Of a DNA stretch of 64,000 nucleotides, positions 45,570 through 57,682 are shown piece by piece. A program made the translations under genes and the position numbers. The DNA comes from Hordeum vulgare subsp. vulgare (lineage: Eukaryota; Streptophyta; Magnoliopsida; Poales; Poaceae). The notes below the pieces were generated by a model. It did no database searches. It saw nothing but the letters and a program-made list of their open reading frames with translations, and was not told where the DNA came from. The stretch lies in assembly GCF_904849725.1 (NCBI RefSeq), contig NC_058523.1, positions 338,437,948 to 338,501,947 on the forward strand, read 5' to 3'. Every line of letters begins with the position of its first letter. Position 1 is the first letter of the stretch.

Positions 45570-45654
45570 ATGCAACCACAGTTGATAACACCACACAAAA
45601 GTATTGGGATCTCAATCATGGTTAGATCTTGGAAGCCTCTCTTTGTAATGTTGT

Positions 45655-45870
45655 AGCAGAGAGGGTGGTGGTAGTGATGGTGGTGACCGAGGGGTGGTGG
45701 TGTTAATGGTGGTAGAATAAGGGGTGGTGGTGGTGATGGTGTCGACCGAGGGGTGGTGGTGTTGATGGTGGTGATGATGGTGGCCAAGGGGGTGGTGGTG
45801 TTGATGGTGGTGATGGTGATGGAAGAGGCGGTGGTGGTGTTGATGGTGGTGGTGGTGGTGGTGGTGGTGG
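45655..45870. repeat. GGT/GAT-rich simple repeat, left part
   Basis: GGTGGTGGTGATGGTGGT-type repeats, becoming pure (GGT)n at about 45844-45870, follow the end of the ORF1-like gene. The array resumes at 47633 beyond the solo LTR. Confidence 0.85.
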
Positions 45871-47632
45871 TGTTGGAAATATGCCCTAGAGGCAATAATA
45901 AAATGGTTATTATCATATTTCCTTGTTCATGATAATCGTCTATCGTTCATGCTATAATTGTATTAACAGGAAACACTAATACATGTGTGAATGAATAGAT
46001 CACAATGTGTCCCTAGCAAGCCTCTAGTTAGCTAGCTCGTTAGTCAATAGATGATCATGGTTTCCTGATCATGGACATTGGATGTCATTGATAACGGGAT
46101 CACATCATTGGGAGAATGATGTGGTAGACAAGACCCAATCCTAAGCCTAGCACTAGATCGTATTGTTCGTATGCTAATGCTTTTCTAATGTCAAGTATCT
46201 TTTCCTTCGACCGTGAGATTGTGCAACTCCCGGATACCGTAGGAGTGCTTTGGGTGTATCAAACGTCACAACGTAACTGGGTGACTATAAAGGTGCACTA
46301 CGGGTACCTCCGAAAGTGTCTGTTGGGTTGGCACGAATCGAGATCGGGATTTGTCACTCCGTGTGACGGAGAGGTATCTCTGGGCCCACTCGGTAGAACA
46401 TCATCATGAGCTCAATGTGACTAAGGAGTTAGTCACACGATGACGTGCTACGGAACGAGTAAAGAGACTTACCGGTAACGAGATTGAACAAGGTATAGGT
46501 ATACCGACGATCGAATCTCGGGCAAGTTCTATACCGACAGACAAAGGGAATCGTATACGGGATTGATTGAATCCTTGACATCGTGGTTCATCCGATGAGA
46601 TCATCGTGGAGCTAGTGGGAGCCACCATGGGTATCCAGACCCCGCTGATGGTTATTGGCCAGAGAGGTGTCTCGGTCATGTCTGCCTGTCTCCCGAACCC
46701 GTAGGGTCTACACACTTAAGGTTCGATGACGCTAGGGTTATAGGGAGTTGTTATACGAGATTACCGAAAGTTGTTCGGAGTCCCGGATGAGATCCCGGAC
46801 GTCACGAGGAGCTCCGAAATGGTCCGGAGGTAAAGATTGATATATAGGACGGATGGTTTCGGAGACCGGAAGTGTTTCGGGTATCACCGGTAACGTACCG
46901 GGACCACCGGGACCACCGGAGGTGGTCCTGGGGGACCACCGAAGGGGGGCTGCGACCCCAAGAGGTAAGATGGGCTAAGTGGGGGTGGGAACCAGCCCCT
47001 AGTTGGGCTGGTATGCCTCCCCACTCAGCCCATGGCGCACGGGAAAGAAAAAAGGGGGGGAACCCTAACTCAGGTGGGCCTTAGGCCCACCAGAGGGGTG
47101 CGCCACCCCTCCTCCCTCATCTGGCCGCCACAAACCCCATCTGGGAGGGCTGCCGCACCCCCTAGGGTGGGAACCCTAGGGGTGGCACCCCCTCTCCCCT
47201 TCCCCTATATATAGTGGGCACTTTTGGCCTTTGGAGGACACAGTTTTCTCTCTCCCTCGGCGCAGCCCTGCACTTCTTCCTCCTCCTCTCTGCCGGCGCT
47301 TGGCGAAGCCCTGTCGGGAGACCTCGTCTCTCCATCAACACCACGCCGTCGTGTTGCTGGTCCTCTTCCCCAACCTCTCCCTCCTCCTTGCTGGATCAAG
47401 GTGCGGGAGACGTCACCGGGCTGCACGTGTGTTGAACGCGGAGGTGCCGTTGTTCGGCACTAGATCGGAATCGCTGCGAGTACGACTCCATCAACCGCGT
47501 TCTAGCAACGCTTCCGCTTAGCGATCTTCAAAGGTACGAAGATGCTCTTACCCCTCTCTCGTTGCTGGTCTCTCCATAGGAAGATCTGAATAAGCGTAGG
47601 AAAATTTTGAATTTATGCTACGTTATCCAACA
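45871..47632 (+). mobile_element. Solo LTR of the BARE-1/Angela/WIS Copia group
   Basis: 1762 bp, starting TGTTGGAAATATGCCCTAGA and ending TTATCCAACA, the inverted terminus of this group. A TATATATAG promoter box lies at 47206-47214. No internal domain is present. It is flanked by GGTGG on both sides (45866-45870 and 47633-47637), consistent with a 5-bp duplication, although the host is a GGT repeat and the match is weak evidence by itself. Length agrees with Angela/BARE LTRs (1.7-1.8 kb). Confidence 0.92.
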
Positions 47633-47770
47633 GGTGGTGGTGGTGATGGTGATCGAGGTGGTGGTGGTGGCCGAGGAGATGGTGGTGGTGATGGTGACCG
47701 AGGTGGTGGTGGCGGCTGAGAGGATGGTGGTGGTGGTGATTGTGGCCGAGAGGATGGTGGTTATGGTGGC
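47633..47770. repeat. GGT-rich simple repeat, right part
   Basis: It continues the repeat interrupted at 45870, with GGTGGTGGTGATGGTGATCG-like units to about 47770. Confidence 0.85.
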
Positions 47771-48183
47771 GATAATGTTTTCTTCACTCAGCACCTCGTT
47801 TGAGTTCATGCATGCCATTGGTTGTCTAGATCCACAACATATACATGTCATGTTTGTGATGATTTTGGATCAAACATTGTGTTTGAAGTGATGAATTTTG
47901 GGTGAACTATGCATGTTTTTATTTGAAATTCGCGATGATGAAACTATATATTATGATGGTTATGTTATGCATGCTTTAATTTCATTGTTTTCATGATATA
48001 TATTGTGAAGTGTTTGAACTTCATGCGGTTCAAACACAAAATCCATACCATTTTTTACTCCACTAACTTTTAGAGGATCGGCTAGGTGCGGCCACCTACA
48101 CCCGAGTAAATTTTTACTCCTCTAACTTTCCTCTGCCCGATCCTCCTTCAACTTTTAGGGGATCATTTGAGAAATGCCCTAAG
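47771..48183. mobile_element. 3' flank and possible right terminus of the Harbinger-type element
   Basis: The sequence holds two imperfect copies of a ctaacttttaggggatc phrase (about 48.06 and 48.15 kb) and ends at GAGAAATGCCC followed by TAA at 48181-48183. TAA/TTA is the target site of PIF/Harbinger elements. A matching left terminus with TAA was not found, so the boundary is tentative. Confidence 0.4.
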
Positions 48184-51100
48184 CTGGTTGGTGTGGATAT
48201 GATCATTGTTGTACACTGCCAGTTACATATCACATTGCTTGTTTTTCGCCGCCTACATCTGTCTAGTTTTGGTCTTATATGACTTTGCTATTGCTCGCAT
48301 GTTTTATGTGCGTGTATTGGTGTTGGATGTATGAATCATAGCTATGCACATGTCGGGTGTGTGCTCATTATGTTTGTATTCTTTTGATACTCACTATTGA
48401 GAAAAAAATCATCCTTTATCGAAAAAATTGGCGAGTTCGTGTTAAACTGATGTTTTGATTCAGTTGAGTGAGGTGAAAAGAGCATGAGTAAGAACATGCC
48501 ATGCTAGTTCAATTGTTAATCAAGTTATTAAAGGTTGATTTGGGTTGTTACAATTATTCTATGATAATTTTTGACGTGTCGGTCGATTTTGGCTTACCGC
48601 GAAGATGGGGCATGCCAGTCGTGGACTTCATAATGAGTGTGAGTTGTGAGTGAGTGAGAGTCAGTGCTCTCCGTCGATTGCGGGAGCGTGTCACATGGTA
48701 GTGGGCAGCGGTTACGGGAAGGGCGAGGAGACGAGGCAAGTGCGACAATATCATAGGTCGTTGGAGGCGGGAGCTAGCGATTGGGCCAACATTATCGATG
48801 ATGCGGGAAGAAAGAAAAAAATAAATATAATGTCTTCCGGTTCTAAAATTCAATTAAAGAAAAAAACAATAGGCATATAACCAATAGATGGTTCTAAAAA
48901 TATTACATGTGTAATAGAAGTGTTACAAAAAAGCGATTCGAACCAAACTTGAAACTAGTTTAAGTTTCAACTTTAAAAGATCCCTCGATCCGAACAAATT
49001 CCTTGTTTTGATTCAAAGGGTTGGTCTACCCTTCTTCTTAGAACTTAACTGAGAAGGGGGGGGGTAAAACAAGTAAAAAGGTACAATATGATTACCAAAC
49101 TTCATAAAAAATAAATATTGTGATGTCGTGGGTTTTATTTGAGGTAATCCTCCTACTATAATAAATCTGACATATCTTCCGCAATCCAAAGTTTGACATC
49201 TCGGCTGGAACTGCCATGGCTTCAAGCGTTTTATTCCTCCCCCATCCTTTTCACTGCAAGGATGGGTTCATCATCATTGGATGAAGGCATTGACAAATGC
49301 ATACTCATATCCAAAATGAATCCGCATCCACTCATTGTGATGTGGGAGAGGAGACAAAGGGATTCATGAGTGATGTGAGATAAGTGGGAAGGGTGGTATA
49401 TATAGGCATGTGGAAGAGAGTTGTTGGCAAACTAGCCACTAAAAATAGAGGTACTTGAAAATTATTTGTAAGCATTATAACCGTTGCAACTACAAACCAT
49501 TTGAAGTATAATTGTTGAATTGGTTGTTACAAGATGTGTTCAAATAGAGGGGGAAAATATAGATAATTTGTCGAAAAACCGACAGTGTATATGAAGAGAT
49601 CTTTTTATACCATTATTCATATGGATATATGCAAAACCAAATATACACAAGTTATCGGAGACTTTCTTAGAGGTGGGCGAAGGACAAGACATGTGAGCAA
49701 TTATAGCTATTAGGATGGGAGTGTCTAACCATTAGACATTTGTGTTTCATTTTTTGGTTTAGGTCATTTTTTTGTTCAATGACAAATTGTCACGTGTATA
49801 TGCTCCTTTGAGTTGAGTTCATTCCGCCAATTGTAAATAAATTCATCTGATTTCATTTGGCTTCCAGGTAGGATTCCAACTTGGTTTGAGTGTTCACATC
49901 CACAACACCCCCGACAAATGGCAAACCCGACGAGTTCCTCTTAGTGTGGTTTGGCATGCAAATCTGGCACACCATCTTGTTACATGCAAACTATGAATGA
50001 TAACTCAAGAATGACAAGTGTAATGAAGCAAGAAATACTCAAAATGAATGAAGACTAACAACTGCTACTTGTGCATTTATCTTTAAAATGATTCGAAATC
50101 ATTCTTAGGGGTACTAAGGACTAAAAACTGAAAACTGAGAGTTGTCATTCATTGATTTCCTATTGGTTTCTCGGATGGACTTACATTGAGTCATTGATAT
50201 CTGATGCAAGAATTACATTGCATAGATGGCGTTCGTGTATGTTGCACGTAAGTATTTATCATGATTTTCTGATGTATGATTTCCACATTGTAGTCTGGTA
50301 AATCTGACTTGTATTTTTGAGCCTCTTCAAAATGTTGGCGATCCTATTTTACACATTCTTCAATCAAACACAGTGTGTGTCATCCTACATGATGCACATT
50401 TCGGAGCAACGATCTTCGAGCGTCTGAACTCTAATGAGAGTCCCTGCCTAACATCGACAACTTACCTCATCCTTTGTTTTTATTCATGCAACAATAGGAT
50501 TACTGACTTAACAAGAAACAAAGCTTCAACATTTAATAATACAAAATATGAACTTCTATAACTTCTCCATTTCTGAAAAACACATTAATGTTTTCACATG
50601 GAAACAATAAAATGAGATGTCAAAACAATCCATATTATGAACAATGCAAATTGGTCGAAGGGTAAAACTAAAATGAACATGCATGATTGTTAAGTCTCGA
50701 AGGTAAGAGAATCTAGAAAGAAACACACAACAGAGTACTTCATTGGATGCACGATCACACAAATTTACGAACTTATCTAGTGAATTGCATGATTAGATTC
50801 GTCCATGTAGGATCCTACTAAGTGTTAACAACCATTGGGCTACTGACATGTCTTGTGTTTTTCCAGAATACATGTATGATAGAACGATGCAGAGCTACAT
50901 TTCGACCAAATTATTTCAACATCGAAAATAATGTGAACACATTTTCTTCCTTGCAAATCGCAAGCACCTTACAAGAAACATATTATTAGCTGGCCTACTC
51001 AAGCAATGCATCAATTTTTCGGCAAGCTAATCAACCAAGTAGCCCAAGTAGATAGCATTTCTCTATGGATCATCGTAGTTAACAATACTAGGACACTTTC

Positions 51101-51799
51101 ATGATTAGAATTCATACCAACAACACAAATTCCCTATTCCATTGTTTTAAGACCCACATGTGGGACAAATGGAGACCCACTAAAAAAGGAGTATTTTCTA
51201 AACTCTACAAACAAGATTTTGATCAACTAGTCCTCATGATGGATGCAACCAAACATAAATAATAACACACATAGCTTAGTAAATCTATCTTGGTAGCTTC
51301 ATCAAATAAGAATCACAAAATTTAATTATTATCTACATAAATTTTGTCTTTGCGAAAGTGAATCTCGAACTACAAGAACAACACTATTGGATTGGCTATT
51401 GTAGCTACTATAAAGTCTTCGTTTTAGAGTTTTAGAAAAGATATACCAGGGATATATAACATAACTAGAGAGTGGACACTCTCCTATACGTCTAGTAAAG
51501 ATATGCGAGAGATATAATATCATCATTTTCCTTTTTAAATAGGCCATCTAATATATTAGAAATTAAACTATAGTTCAGAGTTCCCCTATACTTGTACCCC
51601 CGCCAACAACGCTAAGACTGTATCTTACTACACCAAAACCGTTCATATCCTATACTAAACCAAATAATCTACCATCTCCTTGTATTACTATTTGGTGATA
51701 CCCTGGCTCAGGGAAACAATTATAACTTAGTGGAAATCTGACTAAATCTGCGATATTGGACTAAAGTTCCCACGTACAACTTACCTGTAGCAACCGACA
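48184..51799. other. 3.6 kb without a recognised gene or element
   Basis: A/T-rich intergenic sequence. Open frames are short (under 100 codons) and lack domain character. No LTR, TIR, tRNA or conserved motif was recognised. A G-run of 10 occurs at about 49057-49066. The last five bases CGACA (51795-51799) are the proposed target duplication of the following solo LTR. Confidence 0.5.
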
Positions 51800-54585
51800 T
51801 ACGTCTGCTCTTGCTCCACCGAGAGTCCTGTTTCTGCCCGCCATCGCCCAAGATGCGATCCTATCCTCAATTTGGCACGAGGGCCTCGTCAGGGATTAAA
51901 GTGCATCTCGTCATTTTGCAAGAATGGATATCGTTACAAGTACATGTACTGAAAAGAAGAGATATATGGAATTGGCTTACACTCGCCACAAGCTACATTA
52001 GAGTCACATCAGTACATACATAAAACATCATGAAGAAGAGCAGGGTCCGACTACGGACGAAAACAAACGAGAAAAGAAGAACGACGTCCATCCTTGCTAT
52101 CCCAGGCTGCCGGCCTGGAACCCATCCTAGATCGATGAAGAAGAAGAACAAGAAGCAACTCCAAATGAACAATCAACGCGCTCGCGTCAAGTAACCTTTA
52201 CCTGTACCTGCAACTGGTGGTGTCATAATCTATGAGCCACATGGGACTCAGCAATCTCATTTCCAAAGGTATCAAGACTAGCAAAGCTTAATAGGTGAGG
52301 TATGGTTAAGTGGTGAGGCTGCAGCAAGCGACTAAGCATAATATGAGGTGGCTAACTTACGAATACAAGAATAAAGAGGGGGATGATCTACGCATAACGG
52401 ACGTGAACTACTGATGATCAAATGAATGATCCTGAACACCTACCTACGTCAGACATAACCCCACCGTGTCCTCGATCGGAGAAGGAACTCGCGAAAGAGA
52501 CAATCACGGTTACGCACTCAGTTGGCATATTTTAATTAAGTTAACTTCAAGTTATCTAGAACCAGTGTTAAACAAAGTTTCCACATTGCCACATAACCGC
52601 GGGCACGGCTTTCCGAAAGATTTAACCCTGTAGGGGTGCTCCAACTAATCCATCACAAATTACCACAAGCCGCATAGAAATCCTCGATCACGAAACTCGC
52701 GATCTTGTCGGACTCCTTACTGGAAAACCTCAACTCTGAGATTACCCAAAGCATCACTGGAATCCCGATGCACAAGACATTCATCAAAGGTAAAACTAAT
52801 CCAGCAAGGCCGCCCGGCATGTCGACGATCCCGATAGGAGCCGCGTATCTCGTTCTCAGGACACGACGGATGAGCGATGGTTACCACGCCAGACGCCGAG
52901 TTGCCCCGGGTAGCGTTAGTAAGCTGCTCTATTTTGGACCAACACCATCAGCACTGGCCCTCCCTGTATTATGTAAAATTACTCCTCGGGTTCATGACGC
53001 CCTATGCTTTCAGTATTAACAAAATTATTATGTTCGACAAATAGTACCAATGTTGGGCCTTGCACAAATAAATAGTATTAACAAAACCCTAAATTCTACA
53101 CGAGTTACACATATAAATCGTAATCTACACGAGTTACACATATAAATCACTCCGATCCGACACACGGTCAAAAAGATAGGGGCATTTAAAATATCTAATA
53201 TATCCTGAAAATAATTAATTCGCAGGAACCGAAAATCTAAATGGGCCAAAATATGATGGGCGCAACATAACCAAAAGGCGCTCGGGGCGAGGAATAGGAA
53301 GCTCACCTCGGCTCTGGGCCGGCTCGGACTGGAGAGGAGCCGGGCCTCGGTTCGGGTTGGAGAAGAGGGAAGGGCGAGGAGCGCTGGCCTCGGCCTCGGT
53401 TCGCTCGTGGGCCTTGGCAGGAGCGCGGGCCGGCCTGCTCGGTAGGTCAACACCCACGCGAGCACCTCGGATCCCTCGCGTTTCTCCCGAGCGAAGCCAG
53501 CAGCGGCGGCGGCGGCGGCGCACCAGGAGCGGGGAAGCGACGAACGCGAGCAGGCGGGGCGACGCGGGTTCCAGGGCGGCGGGGCCAACGGGAGGCGGCC
53601 AACGGGGCTACGGTCGTAGGCCGGCGCGACGGGAGGCCGGGATCTGGCGCGGGCGGTGGTGCCGGAGGCTGGCGGAGCAAGGGCGGAGGACGGCCATGGC
53701 GGCGGGGCTGGCGATGCAGGCCACAGCGACGGGGGCGCGCTCCGGCAGCGTGGCACGGCTCCGGGGCGAGGCGGGGCTGCAGCCCGGTGGCGGCGCGTCG
53801 ACGGGGAAGGCGCAGGTGGAGGAGAGCTGCAGGGAGCTCGGGCTAGCGGCGGCGTCGCTCGGGCCCGGGCGGGCTCTAGATGGGCCTGGGCGGGCCCTGC
53901 GCGGGAGGAGAGAGGAGGCACGGGCCAAGTGGCTGCGGGAGAGAGGTGGGAGGCGGCTGGCAGCAGCACGGATCCCTAGGCGGCTAGGGTTTGCTGTTTA
54001 AGATGCTTGGGGAGGTCTATTTATAGACAAAAGGGGGCTAGGTTTAGCGGAATTTCGTTCCGGATCCAACCGCACGGTCGGATTCGAACAATTTCGAACG
54101 CGGGACGGGCTAAGTGGACGTGTAGAGTAGGTTAACCGGAGATGAGAGGGAAAACGGCACCCGACAACGCGATTTTAAAACACCGACAAACGTCCGACGG
54201 TAGACCGAATACGGTGCCGCTACGGTCGACCGTTCGGGTACCAGACGGACTCCGATTGTGACGAAATTTGACAGGCGGCCTACCTATAATATATTAAGAC
54301 CGCACGCCACGTTCCAACCCAATCGGAGAAAGTTTTATACACACTTTTAAAAACAGGGTTTGACGATGCCGCGGGTGCGTGCGTGTGTGGTCGGGCTAAG
54401 AACGGACAACGACGAGAACCGACAACTAACAACGGATGCAAGTTTTGAAAACTGGTGGCAACGGGACGCCGATGCAATGCAAATGATGCGCATGATGCGA
54501 TGATGATGCGACAAATAAAAATAACCACACGACGAAAACGGAAATAAAGGGGAATCTTCTGGAACGTTGGTCTTGGGCTGTCACA
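51800..54585 (-). mobile_element. Probable long solo LTR, minus strand (Sukkula/Erika-like)
   Basis: The minus strand begins TGTGACAGCCCAAGACC at 54585 and proceeds left. TCTATAAATAGA (54016-54027) is a good TATA box for that strand, followed by a GC-rich leader-like region (53.3-54.0 kb) and then repeat sequence familiar from Triticeae (52.2-53.0 kb). CGACA flanks both sides (51795-51799 and 54586-54590). On the minus strand the LTR then ends in TA instead of CA, one transition away. No primer site, gag or pol is present. A 25-base direct repeat lies at 53095-53119 and 53124-53148. The right end is firm. The left limit depends on the 5-bp match. Confidence 0.55.
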
Positions 54586-54590
54586 CGACA

Positions 54591-54949
54591 CTCATCTCAT
54601 GAGTAGGGAATGACGATGGTGCATTGATGCCCCCCGCTCCTCCTCCTTCTCCTACACTCGCCGATGGCGGTTGTGTCCTTCCTCCTCATGAACCTCGACT
54701 CGAACTGATCCTACACTCGCAGGAGGGCGTGGCGAGATTGAAAGGAAGGAGAAAGGAAGGAATGTGGCCGAGCAGGATGCATTCCGACGAGGGATTTGGG
54801 GGAGGAGACGATCGAAGTGAGATCGATGCACCCCACCTCACAAGTGTAGTCGATGTGTCGAATTCCTATTTGGCGCCCTCAGTGCTAGTTATAGGCTTAC
54901 CCACAAACTAGTGCACTCGTCCTCTCTGTTCTGGCCTTGATCCTTTTAA
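54591..54949. other. Short unassigned flank
   Basis: It contains a possible 95-codon frame (54624-54911) with no recognised domain. It is probably part of the repeat or host DNA into which the solo LTR inserted. Confidence 0.3.
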
Positions 54950-55965
54950 CTTTCTTTTTTATTTTTTTAAAATTCAAAAATAGTGCACGAATTAAGATTC
55001 AAAATCCAAATCTCATGTTTTGTTCCCAAGGACGGTACATATCACTTGTTGTGCCTACTTCTACTTTTTTTTCTCTTCTTGTTGTGCACATTATCGGTCC
55101 ACGTACCCACCGTTTTCTCGGTCCTTTTTTATTCAGTTTTTTTCATGAACTTTCTTTTGATTTTGTTCGCTTTTTTCTACTTGTGAACTTTTTGAAAATT
55201 CGTGAACCATTTTTTCAGTCCACATTTTTTTCTGCAAATTTGTGAACATTTTCCAAACCCGTACTTTTTTAATATTCACAAACATTTTAAAATTTGAATG
55301 TAGAAAATACTCACAAACATTTTAAAATTCGAATGCAGAAACAATTTTTGAGTTCACAAACATTTTTTCAAACTCATGAACTTTATTAATATTCACAAAC
55401 GTTTTAAAATCCAAATACAGAAATAATTTTCAAGTTCACAAACATTTTTTCAAACTCATAAACTTTTTTAAATTTTGTGTTTTTATTGTAAATTCGTGAT
55501 ATGTTTTCTAAAATTCACCGACCTCCTCCGAATTCCGTGAAGTTTGTTTCCAATTTATGAACCTTTTTTTGTAACGTTTTTCATTTTTGTGAACTTCTTT
55601 CAAATAACGAACCTTTTCAAGTTTTGCACTTTTTTCAGTTCATGAACGTTTTTCATGTTCATGAACTTTTTGAAATTAATGATTTTTTTCCAAAATCGAT
55701 GAAAAATTTCATAGCCGCAAACTTTTTTTCAAAATCTGTGAACTTTTTTCATTTTCCATAAACTGCTATAAAAATTTGTTTTTTAAAATTCGTGAACTTT
55801 TTAAAATTTCACGAACTTTTTCTTAAATTCATAATATATTTTACTTTTTTATGTACTTTATCAAATTCACATTTTTTCCCAACTTCATAAAATTTCCTTC
55901 AATGGATAAACTTTTATTTAAAATCCATAAACTATTTTTGTTTTCACATATTTCTTCAACAGTGA
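54950..55965. repeat. Degenerate A/T-rich repeat field
   Basis: Variants of phrases such as TTCACAAACATTTT, CATGAACTTTTT and AAATTCGTGAAC recur about every 20-45 bases over 1 kb, in both orientations. This is a decayed simple tandem structure without coding capacity. Similar fields are common in Triticeae DNA transposons, but I cannot assign a family. Confidence 0.65.
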
Positions 55966-56450
55966 AGCGTGCGGCCGAACGAGCGAGAGCGGGCGAAGAA
56001 GCAGCAAGAGAGAAGCAGGAGCCAATTTAGGCTGCGGCGCGCTTATATTCATGCAAGTGCTAACGAGGACCTGTGTCTGCGTTTCCAGGCTTATCCGTCT
56101 GTCCAAACAATCTTAAAAAAAACGTCAGCCCCAACAGCTATGTGGATCAGTGCCACAGAAAATACGGTGTAGTTCCTCTCACAGACGGCCCTGATTACAC
56201 GTACCCAATCGCGCTTCAATGATCGAGAACATACATGAACCGCGAAATGCTCCCACGTCTCTCTCTTAGAGCCTATTTGACAACACTCCAGCTCCAGACT
56301 TCACGACTGGAGCCCGAACGGTGCCGAACGCATCAGCTGTGCGGACCTGAAACTGAAGAGCGAAACGATGCACAATGCAATTTTGCGGAGTAGCATAACC
56401 CCCGCCCCCTCGTCGCTCCTCGTTTCAGCAGGATCAAGATCTGATCAAAA
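55966..56450. other. Unassigned sequence
   Basis: About 480 bases with a short charged frame at 55969-56172 and no recognised feature. Confidence 0.3.
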
Positions 56451-56453
56451 TTA

Positions 56454-56983
56454 GAGCATCTCCAACAGGCGTGCTTCGCGCCGCGCCTAAAAACGAGTTT
56501 GCCGCGCGCTGGTCGCCTGGTTTTGCGCGTCGCGCAGCGCTGGCTCCAACAGCCGCGCTATAATGCAGCGCGCGCCGCTCCAGCAGTGCCCAAAAATGCA
56601 GCGCGCACAATTTTTTTTAATAAGTAGATTGCATTTAAGTAAAAAAGATACAAAGTTATTTTACATAGATAGCAACGGCGGCGCGGCGGCATGGTGGCTC
56701 GTCGGCGGCGCGAGAGGCAGAGAGAGCGCGGCGCGAGAGGCAGGGAGAACGCGGCGGCGGCGCGAGCGGCAGAGGGAGAGAGAACGCGGCTCGAGAGGCA
56801 GGGCAGCGCGCTGCCTTTTATGGACGCGCGGGATGCGGCGCCGCAAAAATGACGCGCGGGCTGCCGCCTTTTCACGCGCGCGCGGTTTTCCCGCCGCCGC
56901 TGGAGCGCGCATTTCAGTCCTGCGCGCGGTAAACTGCCGTTTTTTAGCGCGCGCGCCTTTTTGTGCGGATGTTGGAGATGCTC
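56454..56983. mobile_element. GC-rich Tourist-like (Harbinger) non-autonomous element
   Basis: The terminal inverted repeat is GAGCATCTCCAACA at the left and its complement TGTTGGAGATGCTC at the right, perfect over 14 bases. The target duplication TTA lies at 56451-56453 and 56984-56986. The interior is unusually GC-rich with repeated GCGCGC and CGGCGGCG tracts. Arg- and Ala-rich open frames within it are compositional. 530 bp is long for a Tourist MITE but fits a non-autonomous Harbinger derivative. Confidence 0.85.
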
Positions 56984-56986
56984 TTA

Positions 56987-57264
56987 TAAAATGCCACTAA
57001 CGAAACGGTACCAGTATTTTCTCCCGGGTGAGCAGTTGCTTGACTCCAGAATTTTCTTGACTACCCGAAAGGGCCATATTTGACCGTAATGGGCTGGCAG
57101 CCCACACTTGCACGGAGAGGAGCCAGCCGAACGGTCAAAAAAAAGCCGAACGGTCCTTTTATTGTCTCAAAAATAAAAAAAAGCCGAACGGTCCTTTTCC
57201 ACAGGAGTTCGATCGGGAGAGCGCTTCCTGAGCGGCACGGAGCGGAGCGATTGGTTTTTCTGGA
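56987..57264. other. Flank of the AP3B-like fragment
   Basis: A phrase AAAAAAAGCCGAACGGTCCTTTT is present twice in imperfect form (near 57.14 and 57.18 kb, 41-42 bases apart), a small tandem duplication. It may be the promoter or leader of the following pseudogene. Confidence 0.4.
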
Positions 57265-57682
57265 GTGAAGGGTTGCCGGCGAAAGGTGGCGGCGGCGGCC
57301 GCCCAAATCCGCGCCGCGCAGCTTCTCGCCGAGTTCGACTGGTTCGGGGATGCGGGCGGTTGGGGCGGACGCGCATCTCTACGACGACCTGGACGCCGTC
57401 GCCATCCCGACGCTCCTCGACTCCCGCATCGACGGCGAGAAGGTCGACGCTCAAGCGCCTCCTCGCCCTCATCTCGCGGGGCTTCTACGTCGCCCACCGG
57501 GTCCGTCTAGCGTCCCACCCCTCTCGTCTCGTCTCGTCTCATCTCACGCCGCGGATTCCGGCGACTGAATTGCGTGTGCCGTGTGTGCTGCGGCGCAGGC
57601 AGTCAAGATTCAAGAACGTGTCGACATAGTCGCTTGGGATGAAGAAGCTCGTCTACCTCTACCTGCTCCACCATGCCGAGAA
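57265..57682 (+). pseudogene. AP-3 complex subunit beta, 5'-end fragment
   Basis: The reading has DAHLYDDLDAVAIPTLLDSR, then LKRLLALISRGFYVAH in another frame after an apparent two-base loss near 57452, then a presumed intron (about 57501-57598), then KKLVYLYLLHHAEK. This is the start of plant AP3 beta-adaptin, a vacuolar-sorting clathrin-type adaptor subunit. The second exon carries TAG at 57627-57629 where family members have Gln, and ends at a good donor gtaagc (57683). The next conserved exon (the RPNEALLSIN region) is not found downstream. The fragment keeps intron structure, so it is not a retrocopy. Transposon capture or a truncated duplication is likely. Identification rests on motif recognition. 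Confidence 0.7.

Noticed and set aside
47607..47891. Val/Met-rich open frame over the GGT repeat
   Set aside because: A product of the trinucleotide repeat. It also crosses the solo LTR boundary.
53028..53969. 313-codon minus-strand Pro/Ala-rich frame
   Set aside because: It lies in a GC-rich LTR leader region with overlapping long frames in several phases, so I treat it as compositional. It is mentioned in the solo-LTR finding in case it is conserved.
56558..57000. Arg/Ala-rich frames on both strands
   Set aside because: They arise from GCG/CGC repeats inside the Tourist-like element.
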